Below are positions 34,229 to 46,360 of a stretch of 64,000 nucleotides of DNA, one piece after another. Under the pieces are notes generated by a model that saw nothing but the letters and a program-made list of their open reading frames with translations, had not been told where the DNA came from and searched no databases. The stretch's first letter is position 1, and each line of letters opens with the position of its first letter. Source of the stretch: Nigrospora sphaerica (taxonomy: Eukaryota; Ascomycota; Sordariomycetes; Amphisphaeriales; Apiosporaceae); the NCBI GenBank assembly GCA_018287875.1, contig JAGVVL010000022.1, positions 2,108,001-2,172,000 on the forward strand, in the 5' to 3' direction. The position numbers were made by a program, and so were the translations under genes.

Positions 34229-37200
34229 GGTGCAGACACAGCTGCGGGAGGGTGCGAGGGAGGGCACTCTTTGTATCCAGAAAGAAGAGGAGGAGAGGGT
34301 GGGAGAAAGAGGGTCAGGGTCGGAAGCCCGGACGGGGTTTGGCTGGCTGCCAGTGCCAAATAAAGTACGAAAGGCGGTTGTCAGATTTTATCGCTAGGCG
34401 TGATCCCGGGGGTGGGAACGAGACCCAATGCAAGAGCGGGCGGGTTGCCAGGTAATGGGTGGTAAATGTAATGCGAGCGGGGCCTGGCTGCAGCAGCTGC
34501 TGCAGCTAGTTGCTGGGGGCACGAACGGAGCCTGCCTGATAGAGGGGACGAGAGGAGGGAAGAGGAAGAAGAAGAAGAGGGGCGGGGGAGGAGGGGAACC
34601 ACCCACCCACACGCGCGCGCGCTCCGAGACGAGAGGGAGAAGAAAGGAAAGAGGGCAAGGGAGGGGGCAGTTCGTCAGGCGTCGTCGTAATTGTGGCACC
34701 GTGAGAAGCGACAGTCGCTTGTTCCGGAGACGCGCTGTACGGGCGGAAATGTCTGGATGAGAGAAACGAAAAATGCCGTCCCCGTGTACCGCCGAAGGCA
34801 TGCACTTGTACATATGCCGGTCGATGTCGTCGGTGCAGGTGGAGGCAGGGCAGGCAGGGCAGGCAGGGCCGCAGGGCTTTATCGATACAGCCCGAGACGG
34901 GCAACCAGGGAATCCTGGGAGCGCCTGGCAACGCTGGCGAACCTCTGATCGGCCTCTTGGGGCCCCTTCCAAAGTGGTGGGTGGGCAGGCCGGACAGGAT
35001 TTGGCAGGGTTGTGTAGGTTTTTGGCGCGTGTCGGATGCTTGGCCTGACGGGAGGAGTCACGACGACGGGCGCTGGTCAATGGCATGCGAGGGAAAGATG
35101 GGAATGGCAGCTCGAACGGTACCCAAGGTGGGTCGGGTTCTGGAACGACGCCCGCCGGTGTCTCTTCCTGAGCCAACCGTCTCGCTTTAGGCCGTGAGGC
35201 GCGAGTGAGACGACAAAAGCCCGCCTACTACGTGTTGCCTGTCGAACCGAGGGAATGCCAGAGGGCGCTTTGTACCTGGCGGCCCTCGTTGGTCGTGTAG
35301 GACGACAGGGCGGCCTTGACCGCAAGAGGCAGGGGGCCAGTAGAGACGCTCCCCGTGTCACCACATTGTCGAGGGGACGGGCAGGGAGAAAGAGGGAGAG
35401 GGAAGAGGGGAGGCCGGCGTCGTCTCAGCGATGACTCTGCCCGCGCGTGGGAATTTCGATGCAGGCGGGGAGAGAAGAGGCTGGCTGGCTGGCTAGTTGG
35501 ACCGGACAGGAGGGGGGCCAGGCAGCCGAACGAGCACACGGGCCAAAGGAGCCACACAAACGGCGGCTTGCTGGGTCCCCGGCAGCCGAAAGCGACCAGA
35601 TCGTCGAGTCGAGGGGTCTGTGGGACGAGTGGGCGTATGGACACCTCGTCAGGCACCTGGCGTGCTGAGCTCCGCCGGGAGATGGCGGGGGGGCCGGACG
35701 CGTGGTAAACCGCTGGCTATGACTAACCAGAGCGCCCCAGTAGCTAGAATCGAGGCAGTGACAAAATATGGGCAAGGGAGCGCCAGAAGAAGAGTTTGTG
35801 AGGGCAGGCTGGCAGGCTGGTCGCGAAAAAGGGCGCCGTTGTCCACCAACGAAAAAGCCGGTGGCGAGCGAGCCGCCCGGGAGAGGCCGAGTTTCGTGCC
35901 CGACTAATAAGACTTGGGTAGCAATACGGTTGAACCGACAGGCAGAGCCCCGGCGTCTTACGGCCCAAACGTGTGAAGGTGTGCGCGAGAAGCCTCTGTC
36001 CTAGCCGGCCCTTCTGTCGTTGAGGAGAGGGGAGGAGTCGTGCGCCGTCGACCGACGGAGCGTCGACTTTTGTGAAGGGCCCTGCCCACGGGGCCCGACG
36101 GCGTGTCGTCAATAGACGCCAATGACGATATCGTTTCACGGGTGCATCGAAGGGGGCCAGAGGGGGGCAAGGCCCGTTGAGGCAGAAAGTGAGAGAGGGT
36201 GTGTGTGTGCGTGTTTGCGTGTGTGCTGTGTGCATAGAGCGGTGGTGCCAACGCACCCCGTCTCCCATACACACTTATACAGAATACATAGACAGTATAT
36301 TGCCATTGGCCCTCGATCGTCTTGTCTGCAGGACTCGCGCATATGCCCGGGGGTCTGCCATTGGGCCTGATGCGCGCCCTAGAGCCCCGAGGTGGGAAGA
36401 GTTCGTCGTTGCACGCGGCAGAAGCAGAATGAATCCACACGGCCGAGCTTCGCGTGTTCCTTAAAACGTATACAGCCTTGAACGACCTCGTCATAGTTCA
36501 ATGAAACTGCCCTTGGCGGGCGGGGCCGAGACCGTGATGTTTGGTTATCTCGTCAGCGACGGAGGTATGCAGCATAGGTAGCCAAGTATGTATACCACCT
36601 TGCCTCGGCGAGATGAGTTTTGCGTCGCAGCCGTATACGGAGGCAGAAATCAGTACACGCAGAGGCTCACTACAGGCTGCCCTGGCTCCCGTGGTAAGTA
36701 ATTCCTCACCATCGTCGGCCGCCCAGGCGCTTCGGGTCGACTTGTACCTACATACTCGCACACCCAAAAACATAAGAGATCTACCTGGTGCAGCAACATC
36801 CTACAGCTTCCCTCGGCTTGGCATCATGTCGGAACCGACACACAAGCGACGAGCAAGCGGTAAACAAGACAACACCCTCATCACGCGGGGCACGAAGCCG
36901 CGGATTCGCTCGCATCCCGATACAGACCAGAGACTGAGAATGTGGGAGGATACGTACGGTGTGGTGTACGGTATGCCGTCATGGCCCGGCTATCGTGCGT
37001 GTGGACATCAAATCCTATGGGCCCAGCACCGACATCCCACATATCCACAAAGGCCTATCGAAGGGAGGGAAAAACCGTGTGTGTTGGGGGATGGTTTGCT
37101 TCACGCTATTCCCAGATGGGGGGGACTGGCTGTGCGATAGGCGGCGACGCAGCAGAATTTTCTGTGCGCCCGTCTGGCGCCTGGCGGGATTGATTGGAAT

Positions 37201-40200
37201 CGGATCCCTCTCTTCCCACCGGCTAGAGCTCTTGCGGCCATGCATGTCATCACGCGAAACGAGAAGAGGCCGGAATGGACCCCCGAACCGACACCGCCCA
37301 GTCAACGGCATGTACGACTTTGCGGAGACCCGGAGGCACTTCTTGTCGTTGTCTGACGGATTGTCTTTCCGTGTCCCCAAACAAGGCGACGAGTATACGC
37401 GACTGTGACAGCTTGTAGGAGTCAGAAGGGGGGTCAGCGGAATCCCACGCTTCCAGCGACCTGGCGGCGTCCGAGCTCGCTCGCCGCATCCTGAATGGCA
37501 AATACCTGGGGGCTGACACTACGGACAGCCCCTCCAGTGCAGATAAAGCATTGACGCAGCTACCGGGGTACCAATTTGGCCAAGACGATCTTCGTCTCCC
37601 CACACAGCCCGCGAACAGACGGAGGGAGGCTTTTTTTTTCCTCTTTCCTTCTGCCGTCGGAGGGATGCTCACCGCGGTTTGCCGTCGGAACGGGCTGCCA
37701 GTGGCCGGTCCCCCGTGGTTGTGCGCGCAATAGACCAATGTTTCGCGACGTGTTTGCATGACACCGACGCGGCCGTTGAGGCTGAGGAGAACAACAGGCT
37801 GTCGTCGGTCGGATGCGATGCGCTGCACTAGAATCCTGCAGCCGGGACGGGGTCGCTGGCTGGCTGGTGCTCGCAGGCTGGCGAGCTGGCTCTGGCTAGT
37901 AGGGGTGCTGGCCGGACCGCTCCTTTGTTTGTTCGCTGGCTCGCCGTCCGGGGGGCTGTTCGGTCAAACTGCTTCCAGCCGCCGCCGGCTGTGCAATCGG
38001 CGCCGGCCTCTGAGCAAGCCTTGCATCCCATCGCGCATCGTGTATTCTCTCGCGAGTAGCGAGTGGGAGGGTTGACGCCAGGATGACCTAGACAGAAAGA
38101 GCGGTGAATGGGGCGCGGGCGTTCAAGAACACGCATGTGCCGCAATTGCGTCGAACATGGCGGCGCCGGCCTATCCTACCCCACCTCCTATCGAGACGGC
38201 GACTTCTCATGGCGCTGTCATCCACCCTGCCCACCCTCCGGCATCCGCCACGGCCAGACGGCGACGCGCTTGCGCTCCCGATAGTGGATCGTATCGGCCG
38301 TGAGAGGCATGTGGTGGCAACGTGAGGCCGTTCCGGACCCTGCGATGCACCCGGCCTTCTCGGCGCCATCCAGCGGTGTCCGGCCTCCCCTCCATGGGGT
38401 GCTTGCCTGCAGCAACGCGGCTTGTGATTGCTGGGGATCGGACCCCCCGCTATGTCGTGCTGTCGCATGCAAGCCACTGGGGGGAAAAGCAAATGGGGGG
38501 CCGCACGAGACCCTTCCGCGTCATCGCGTTGTCCAACGGCAACAACAGCTGCTGTCGTCCACCGAGAGCGAGACCCGGTGCCTGGGTTGCCCAGCTTGTC
38601 GACCGCCAGATGACGCTGGGCAATGGGAACAGTATGCAGCTGCCTCGGCCTCCGAGAGGTCGCTTCGTCCAATTGAAGAGAGGGGAGAGAGGAGGGAAGA
38701 GGAACGACGTCGAGGCCAGCCGTCTACTTGACGCATCATGCCTCTTATCTCGGGCAAATGGACAAGCCCAGCCGTGCAGCATACCCCCCCCTCCACACAA
38801 AATTGAGCGATCGGCGTCGGCGGCCATCGCCAGATGTACGGCAGCATGGCAAGATGGCAGAAGTTGTGCCCTGCCTCACTGCTCTGCACGTCGATTGGCG
38901 GTAGGAAGCCGACGGATGACGACTTTGATACCCGTGGATACCAACCCCTTCAGGGACCGTCGCCCCATCGATCTCGGTCTCCCCACGTTTCCGTAGGTCG
39001 CTTAGAACCGAGGACAGGCCACGGATAGACGCGGGTTGGGTCATGAATAGGCCACGGGTCCGCCACCCGGCGGCACTTTGGAACCATGAACCGGCTCTCG
39101 TTGGCACTCGCGGCCTATCGAAGACGGCCGTGCACGGCCGTATAGGGCAGCCATGACGCTGCTGAATGAACTCCATGCTTCCACTCGAACCTGACGTGTC
39201 GTGGGGCGTGACACGACATGGTACAGCTGTTGGGGATGGGGATAGGTGACAGGCAGGCAGGCAAGTAGGAAGGCTGGAAGGTAGCGGCTTTGTCCGCAGC
39301 GAACGACTTGGGCAGGCCGCAAAACTCTGCCGGTAGGCCGACCTTTATCCAGGTTGCCGGTTTCGCAACATCCATCTGGCTCTGATAAGCAGGTTGTGTG
39401 ACGTACCTCGTTGACATATGCCCGTGGAGGCGTGTTCATCCGAGAGGACGTACCATCACTGTTGAGAAGAGCAGCCCACGTAGGAAGGTATAGATGTATC
39501 CTCCATTCGATTTGCTTGCACCGCTCTGTTCGCTTCTCTTCGGGTCAAAGAGAGCGTCCCGTCAGAAGCGTACGTGTTGAACATGGCTGACCCCCCCACC
39601 CCCGAGATGTATCTCATCCCCAAACTTGCTAGGTCCTTGCGAGCAAACGAATGTTTGTTTGTCTGGCCGTTGGACTTGCCACACTGTTGCCTGGATGAAA
39701 GCGCCGGGTCCATGGTTTGGGTGGGATGGGCGTGACGGGTGTGAACAGGAACGAGGACCTGACCACCTGGCTCTGAGGGCCATGATTTTATGAAAGATTT
39801 CATGGCATATAGCCCGCATGCAGGGCTCACGGCGCCGATCCCACGGATGAGCGCACGAACGGGCACACATTGCAAAAGTGTACGACGTAGACCAACCTAC
39901 GCTGCAGAAATCACATCGGTGAGCCCGCTGGAGAGCGCTCGTGGTGTAGCTCAGGGGGCAAAGGGGGCCCTTAGAGCAGAAATCAAGCCAAGCTGAGCAG
40001 GTGGCCGAAACAGCGTGAGACTCGATATCCTTGACGCTGTGATCCGGCCTCATTCCGGTCCCCCCCGGGGCACACAGCATACTTGGGCGTCACCTGGTTG
40101 ATGGTTAAAACCCATGGAGGAGTGACAGCAGGTAGGGAGGAAGTCAGTTGCCAGGGATAGCCAAAGCTACAGCCAAGAATCCCGCGCCGAGTGGCATGGG

Positions 40201-42465
40201 TATCGGTCACACTCGTGCTCGCCATCTTAAGCTTTCCGGTTCTTGGTGATGGGGGGTTGGGTTGGGTTGTGCATCGATATGTTGATGAATCACCACCGAA
40301 CAGTAGTTCCGCAAGGGTTCCGGGATAGCGTGCGGGATTCCGAGTGCACCACGCTGCCAAATGACCAAAAATAGAGGTGCCAGAAGCTGTGCTTGAGCGG
40401 CGAGACCACACACATGGTCCGCTCTTTCTGTTTGACCAAGGCTCCCTGTATCCGGACCGGGCCCCCTTTGTCCCATTTTGAGTTTGCGCTTTGGCAGAGC
40501 TGACCCGACAGACCGGACAGGGAGATCTCGGTGCGCACGGAGCGACGCGTTCCCGCGACGAGCCGGGGTTGGGGCCTCCAGCTAGTGTAGCTCAGGGAGG
40601 TTCAGCTCCATGCCCGGGGTAGCCGAATGAGGAATTGCTGTGTCGTCAAGACATTAGCTATCAGGGAGATGTTCGTGCACTATTGGAAAGACCTAGCCTG
40701 CAACAGACAGTCTGCCGCACCGGACATGTTTTCACTCCCTTTCCGGACACGGTCCAGCGGTCCAGTGGTCCAGCGGCCAGCCCAGTTCTGTAGATCCAGA
40801 TCGCCCATGTCGTATCCAAGATCGCCATCTAGAGAGCCTCGAGCCGCAGCTCTGAACCACGGAGCATGCTGCATCAAACACCGACCCAGACGCAGGACTA
40901 AGTACTACCGACCGTATGGCGGGTAGGGCTGTGTTGCCGTGGTCTCTTGCGTCCGACGAGGTGCAGCGGCGCAACGGTCACGCATTGGTTCTCTCATCGC
41001 GAAGGGCCCGTCCTCGACACTACTACTATCCTGGGCCGGCTTGTCTCCTCAAGGGCCATCTGCTGGTCCGACCAGGGATCCACCCGTCCTCCACTGGGCG
41101 GTTTATGCGGCGGCAATCGAGCCATGTGTGACTCTTCCCGATCGAATTGATGGAGACTGCGAGAATGTTAGCCTCGTCGTGGGTCCTTTTGTGAGGCATC
41201 CACCGCAGCTACAACTAGCTCTGAAGCCCGCCAAGGAGCACAGGGCATAGGAGTGGAGAGCGTAGCACAGGGATGATGAGGATCTGGTAGTGTGGATATG
41301 GAGCCAGCAGCTAGTCTAGCTGGGCCGCAACGAGAGCGCGGCCAGAAAGATTAAGGCGGACGAAGAGGAGACGGCAAGACGAGACTAGACGACTAGACTG
41401 GCAACACAAGCAGCCCATGGCTCACTGCTATGACGGCATGCCAGCGGTCAGGTCGGGTGAATCCATCGTCGAGCGGTTTCTCTTCGACACTCGGCGCCAA
41501 GGTGGAGGTTCGCGGACGCAGATTTTTTTTTTTCGACAGCCGGCCTGGCCGCTTCACTTTTTGGCCGGCCGGGGACAGGCATGTATTCGTCGCCGACATG
41601 CTTTGCTGACGATTGGGTGCCGTAGACGCGGTGTTGTAAGCCACTAACAACCTCCCCGGTAGACTGATTGGTCACTCGGGCTTTCAGCCACCAGACAGTG
41701 CCGAACTGGTGGACGCCTTCACAAAAGACGAAAAGATAACGCCATCCCGGGTTTCCTTGTCTTGCATGGCACGGGGACGCGGCACTACGCAGGCCAGCGT
41801 CTCCACGGATAGGCATTCATAGTCGGAGCAGCTCCAGCAGTGGGGCGGAGGCTGTCCATACGCCGGGAGGCAGGCCGCGACACGGGCAACGCAACTGTCG
41901 TCGGTCATGTCTCATGGTACAGCGTCGTTCTCATGTGAAGCAGGGAGAGGGAGTGGGGGAGGTTGTGGCTGGAGGACGACACGCCATTGGCGGGTATTGC
42001 ACTCTGGGGGGGAAAGTGTGATGTGATGGGTGAGACGGGCGAGTGTAACTCCAGGTTGATAAGCCCTGTCATCTGATGCAACCGGTTGATAGCAGATCGA
42101 CGCTATTAATATGTATCGAGTTAGGTGCGTCCGGGTGAGGGGGGGCTTGGCAGTTCCGATCGCCGCTGGGGTGCGCCGACGGCAGAGGAGGTAAGTATGT
42201 AGGTACGTACATCTGTATGTACTTCGTAAGGTATTCGAAGCACGCACGGATACGGGCAAGTGGGAGCGGGGCGAATCGACGAGCTCGACATGGGAGCCCT
42301 CCGGGATGTGTCAGTAGTGAGTCTGTTCCAACCGCCTCGGGCTGAACAGCCTAGTGTTCTTAGTCAGGTTTGGCGGGAGACTCAGGCTGCTCAGGTATCC
42401 ATCCAACCATCCTAATGGGGGTTGGATGGATCCTGCATGAGATGGAAGCAAAAAAAATTAAGGGA

Positions 42466-42505
<40 letters not shown>

Positions 42506-43775
42506 TTCATTGGTGCAGACGACCTAACGACCTACCCAGCGGACGCACGCAGCGGGAGAGCCTCGGAGCCCCACCAATCACCTTGTCCCCTCCCAGAGGT
42601 GCTAAGGTGCTGCCTTCAGCTTCCCAGTCCCCGCAGTCTCGCCCCAATCCAGACAGATGCATTGCACCATGTCACGGCTTGCGCAGCATGTACACACCCT
42701 TCCACGCCCGCGTCCTGATTCATGATGAGCAGGCGACGGGCAGGCTGGCGCGGTTGAGCAGGCGGCGGACAGGCCGGAGGTAACGATCCTCTCTCCGACG
42801 GTGGCCGCCCGGGAGTTCGGGCGGCTGATGAATAACGCTCCCCTCGACAGCCCCCCCCCCACCCATGGTCGTGACCGTTTTGTGATGGCATGTTGGTCGC
42901 CGGCAGCACGGCTCCCACGCCCAGCATAGCTTGGTGTAGATGCCCGGGCCTCGCAGGCCTGCCAGTGCCAGGTAGGTTTCCTCGGGGCCGGTAGCACGAT
43001 TCGTCTCCGCCGCGCGGTCACTCGCTGCCCCCGCGCGTCCACGCCTCGTCCGAACGCGCCATGCAAGGTACGATGCATACGTATTGCACCGATCGTCACC
43101 GCGATGACCCAAAACATCCAGCCGGCCGGCATGACTATGTTCGCCAGCCTCGTGGAGTCGCAGAGGACCGGTGCCCACGGTTGTTTCGGCAGAGCACGAC
43201 GCTGCGCACTATGGCATGCGAACCGCTTGGTCAGATGTCCCCCTTGTCTCCGCGCCGGGAGGGTGTCCCAGGGCTCCCCTGCCTGCGTCCTGGCCGTGTG
43301 CCGCCCTGTCTTAGTTCCAGAGCCACCTTCCCTGGCCGAAAAAAAAGGCCCATGGACGGACGGCACTGTGGATTCGTATTCGAAAATCCCATCCTCTGCC
43401 CACCACCTCGAGCCCCATACCCACCTTCGCCGACCCGTGATTCTGCATAAGGCAAGTTTGGCAGGGAATACTTGGAAGAAGGCGGCCTGAGCCCGTGCTA
43501 GTGCCCCCCCCCTCCTTCCCTCCAGCCCGTGATTCACGCCTACCGTGTTCGCGTAGCGCAGGCGACGGGGCGGCGAGGCGTCTCCGCATTTGGAACATGT
43601 ACAGGACCGGATGGAGCTGAGGGCGCGCTGATGACCCTCCTTTCCGTGCCTCAGCCTGTCGACTCACGACCTGCCGCCGTGCCTTGCCCAGTCGCCGTGC
43701 TGATGGTGTGCCCCCCCTCGCGCAGTTGCGGTCGCCGAGATGGACGGCCGACGTCTTCTGCCTAGCGGCCGGCGC
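34229..43775. other. 9.5-kb stretch without a convincing gene
   Basis: Dozens of short frames occur on both strands, the longest 311 codons (42602-43537, minus), but none shows a domain, a conserved motif or a splice chain. The left 700 nt form the promoter side of the disordered-protein gene and contain GAGG-rich and polypurine sequence (about 34555-34660). Simple repeats are scattered: GGCAG units at 34846-34870, a GT-rich tract at 36198-36235 and (GA)n at 42469-42501. Short palindromic GTAC/TAGGTAC words recur. No tRNA, rRNA or transposon was recognised. Unspotted non-coding RNAs or genes with many small exons are possible. Confidence 0.45.
42469..42501. repeat. (GA)n microsatellite
   Basis: Near-perfect GA dinucleotide repeat of about 33 nt, preceded by GGGAGAGG and lying in the gene-free stretch. 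Confidence 0.85.
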
Positions 43776-43782
43776 TATATAA
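43776..43782 (+). promoter_or_regulatory. TATA box (TATATAA)
   Basis: A consensus TATATAA in GC-rich surroundings, followed by a pyrimidine-rich segment, 332 nt upstream of the ATG at 44114. It is the most convincing core promoter in the window and probably serves the acidic RVRF-tailed protein. Confidence 0.6.
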
Positions 43783-44113
43783 CCACCGGCCGCGTCGCTG
43801 CTACTGGCTCTCTCGCTTCGATACGACTACCGTGTTCCACGACCCCATCAACCCTGTACGCCATAGGGTAGCCCCGGTTCCCTTTCTCGTCTCCTCCGGC
43901 TATTGTTTGCGCCGGCACTAGACCAGGCGGGTCTTGATAGTAGATTCAGCCCCAAAGAGACAGACAGTGGAAACGTTGGCCTCACTCGCATCGAATATCA
44001 CACAGTCGCGAGCGGGATGCCATCGGACGGCACTTATATCAACCACCCATCCCCTCGTCTCTACTAGATCTCTCACCAGGTTCTTTCCACACTCGCCCTT
44101 CACCACCATCACC

Positions 44114-44893
44114 ATGCCTTCCCACCAAGCAGGAACCCTCAACTACTCGCGGCCCGACGCGTGGCCTCCGGCCGCTTGCCGGTCGCCGCCCGTCCTCGAC
44201 GAGGATCTCTCGACCGACGAGGACGAGTACGACCTTCCCATCCTCAAGAGGAACCCCTTGACCTACTTCCTCACCCCTGCCGCTCCCAAGGATGACGAGC
44301 TCGAGTTCGCCTTTGACTTTGACGCCGGCATCGAGGACTCGACCCGGCCTCAGGAGATGATCCGCAGTATCAGCCCGTCGACCCTGGATGGGCTTAAGCG
44401 CTACAAGCCCAGGGCCCGGGGCAAGGGCAAGGACCTGGAGTGCGCCATTCTCGACGACGACGACAGCGACGACGACGAAGACTACATTCGCTTCGGCTCG
44501 CCTAAGGGGTCGCCCTTCAGCCTCCCGGACTTTGGCATCGAGCGACCCCGGCCCGCGGGCGCCGCCGCCCAGTCCAAGACCACCGAGGCCATGCTCTCCC
44601 CGGCGGCCTTTCACGTCGGCTCGCCCCGGGGCCGGCCGATTAAGCGCTTCTCGCCGCCGCCCCGCCGCGCCTTTCCCGGCCGGACGCGCAGCTTCGAGCT
44701 CCAGCGCCGGCACTCGTGGCGCGAGCCCAGCCCGGACGTCTGGTCCATCGATGAGGAGCCCGAGAAGGAGACGATGAGCGAGCTGGGCCTCAGCACCCAA
44801 GACCTGCTCGACCAGGAGAAGACGCAACCCATAAACATCCCGGCTGCGAAGCCCAAGAAGCGCGTTCGTTTCGTGCTTCCCGTGAAGGAGTAA
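44114..44893 (+). CDS. small acidic protein with C-terminal RVRF motif
   Basis: 259 aa from the ATG at 44114 (MPSHQAGTLNYSRPD), which follows a CACCACCATCACC context. The frame is open 60 codons further upstream, but that part looks like leader and lies just downstream of the TATA box. The protein is intrinsically disordered in appearance, with acidic patches (DEDLSTDEDEYDLP; ILDDDDSDDDEDYIRF), several Ser-Pro sites (SPKGSPFSLP; MLSPAAF; VGSPRGRP; FSPPP) and a basic C-terminus KPKKRVRFVLPVKE. R250-V-R-F253 fits the RVxF docking consensus for protein phosphatase 1, preceded by the usual basic residues. A PP1-binding or Cdk/MAPK-regulated role is an inference. No catalytic domain is visible and the family is not recognised. 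Confidence 0.75.
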   Translation: MPSHQAGTLNYSRPDAWPPAACRSPPVLDEDLSTDEDEYDLPILKRNPLTYFLTPAAPKDDELEFAFDFDAGIEDSTRPQEMIRSISPSTLDGLKRYKPRARGKGKDLECAILDDDDSDDDEDYIRFGSPKGSPFSLPDFGIERPRPAGAAAQSKTTEAMLSPAAFHVGSPRGRPIKRFSPPPRRAFPGRTRSFELQRRHSWREPSPDVWSIDEEPEKETMSELGLSTQDLLDQEKTQPINIPAAKPKKRVRFVLPVKE

Positions 44894-44929
44894 TCTGGAT
44901 CACTTTTGCATGACGACGGCGTCGTTTTT

Positions 44930-45035
44930 CATCATCACCATCATCATCACCATCATCATCGCCATCATCATCATCACCATCATCATCATCACCATCATCA
45001 TCACCATCATCACCACCATCATCATTATCATCATC
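44930..45035 (+). repeat. (CAT/CAC)n trinucleotide repeat, about 106 nt
   Basis: It begins 36 nt after the stop codon of the acidic protein, so probably lies in its 3' untranslated region. In one frame it reads as a long poly-His tract, but the short frame that contains it has no other protein-like feature. Confidence 0.85.
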
Positions 45036-46323
45036 TTTCCCTTTCATTCTCAACCGCGCAAAGGACACGAAATCAACTAGGGCGGGAGGGCAGAGGCATC
45101 GGGCATGCATGCATACACAGGGCGTTCAGGATCGGGGCCTCATTGTTTTTCATTTCCTATCGGCATCACCTCATCATCCGGCTGCATTGGAACGGCGGGG
45201 CGGCGGAGGGGCTGGCATGGCATACATGGACGGCTTCAGGTGGTGGACTTGTTGGAATTATTGGATTTACCGTAGATTGATGTCTGCATCTCGCGATCAC
45301 ACATCCCTCACATTGGCAGGCGGACAGCGGATACCCCATATACCCTCACATCAGTACTTAGCACCCCCGGGGATTTAGCATACGGGATGGAATTGAACAA
45401 ACTCAACACTCGTATTCCTCGCCTCTTCTCTCCTTTGTGTGCATTTGTGTGTACTCGGGTCCCCGCGTGCCCCTCCTCCACCTACATGTTGTCCGTACGC
45501 GTTTCCTCGGCCCGTCCGGAATGGGATGTGAGCAGGCCCGACGAGGCCCTCAACCTGCGCCGCCGAACCGCCAAGAGCGTGCCTCACGCCCTCCCTCTCA
45601 GCTGGCGTGGTCGGCCTCCTTGTTTGTCCTTATCTTGTTCTGAGTCATCGCCGGGCCCGCACACCGAAGCCCCTGCCCCTCTCTTTCCTCGGTCAGCCCC
45701 AGGCCGCCGAATTTCTTCTTTCAGTTTCTTTTGGGAATACAAAACTAGAATCAGCCACCAAATCCCGTCCAAGCGCCGTGGGCGATTTGGACCTTACCAG
45801 GACGGGAAGAGGGGGGGAACAAAATCCCACACAGCCTCGGCCCCCCCCCCCCCCCTCGAAGCCCCGCGAGAGCCGCACCGTAACGACGGCCTCTCGGAAG
45901 CTCCAGCGAGCCCGAGAAAGTACACACGCAGGCAAACGAAAAGTACACGCCGCCGATCACTTGGTCCGCTCATGGTGGCCCATCTGAATGGGGGCGCCGG
46001 ACGGACGCGGCGCTCTTACTCGTGCGTTCGCGCGACCACCCCCCCTCCCCCTCGCTTGACGCGGACTCGCCGCCGATAAGGGCCCTACGCACATGAACCG
46101 TCCAGGCCCGAGGTAAACAGTAAAGCAGGAAGTAGGTAGGGGAAGGGGGAAGTGTTTGGTTGATTGGGCCGGTGGGCGGGCGTTCGTTCACCTCCAGAGA
46201 GAGGGGGGGGAGAGAGAGAGGGAAAAGCTGAGCCATGGCCAACCGTTGGCTCCTCGAATTCCACCATGCCTTTTCCATCCATCCATCTCTCTCCCTCTCT
46301 CTCTCTCTTTCCTTCCCTCCCTC

Positions 46324-46360
<37 letters not shown>

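Noticed and set aside
38445..38500. HET-domain-like PRYVVLSHASHWGEK
   Set aside because: It resembles the HET start block but has three extra residues, and nothing up- or downstream in any frame continues a HET domain.
39945..40010. tRNA-like A box (GTGGTGTAGCTCAGG)
   Set aside because: No matching B box or acceptor stem; a similar TGTAGCTCAGG at about 40586 also lacks them.
44906..45280. Poly-histidine open frame
   Set aside because: It is a translated CAT/CAC microsatellite with no protein-like sequence beyond the repeat.
45387..46079. 230-codon plus-strand frame
   Set aside because: Low-complexity Arg/Ser/Pro/Thr, spans homopolymer C tract, no domain or promoter support.
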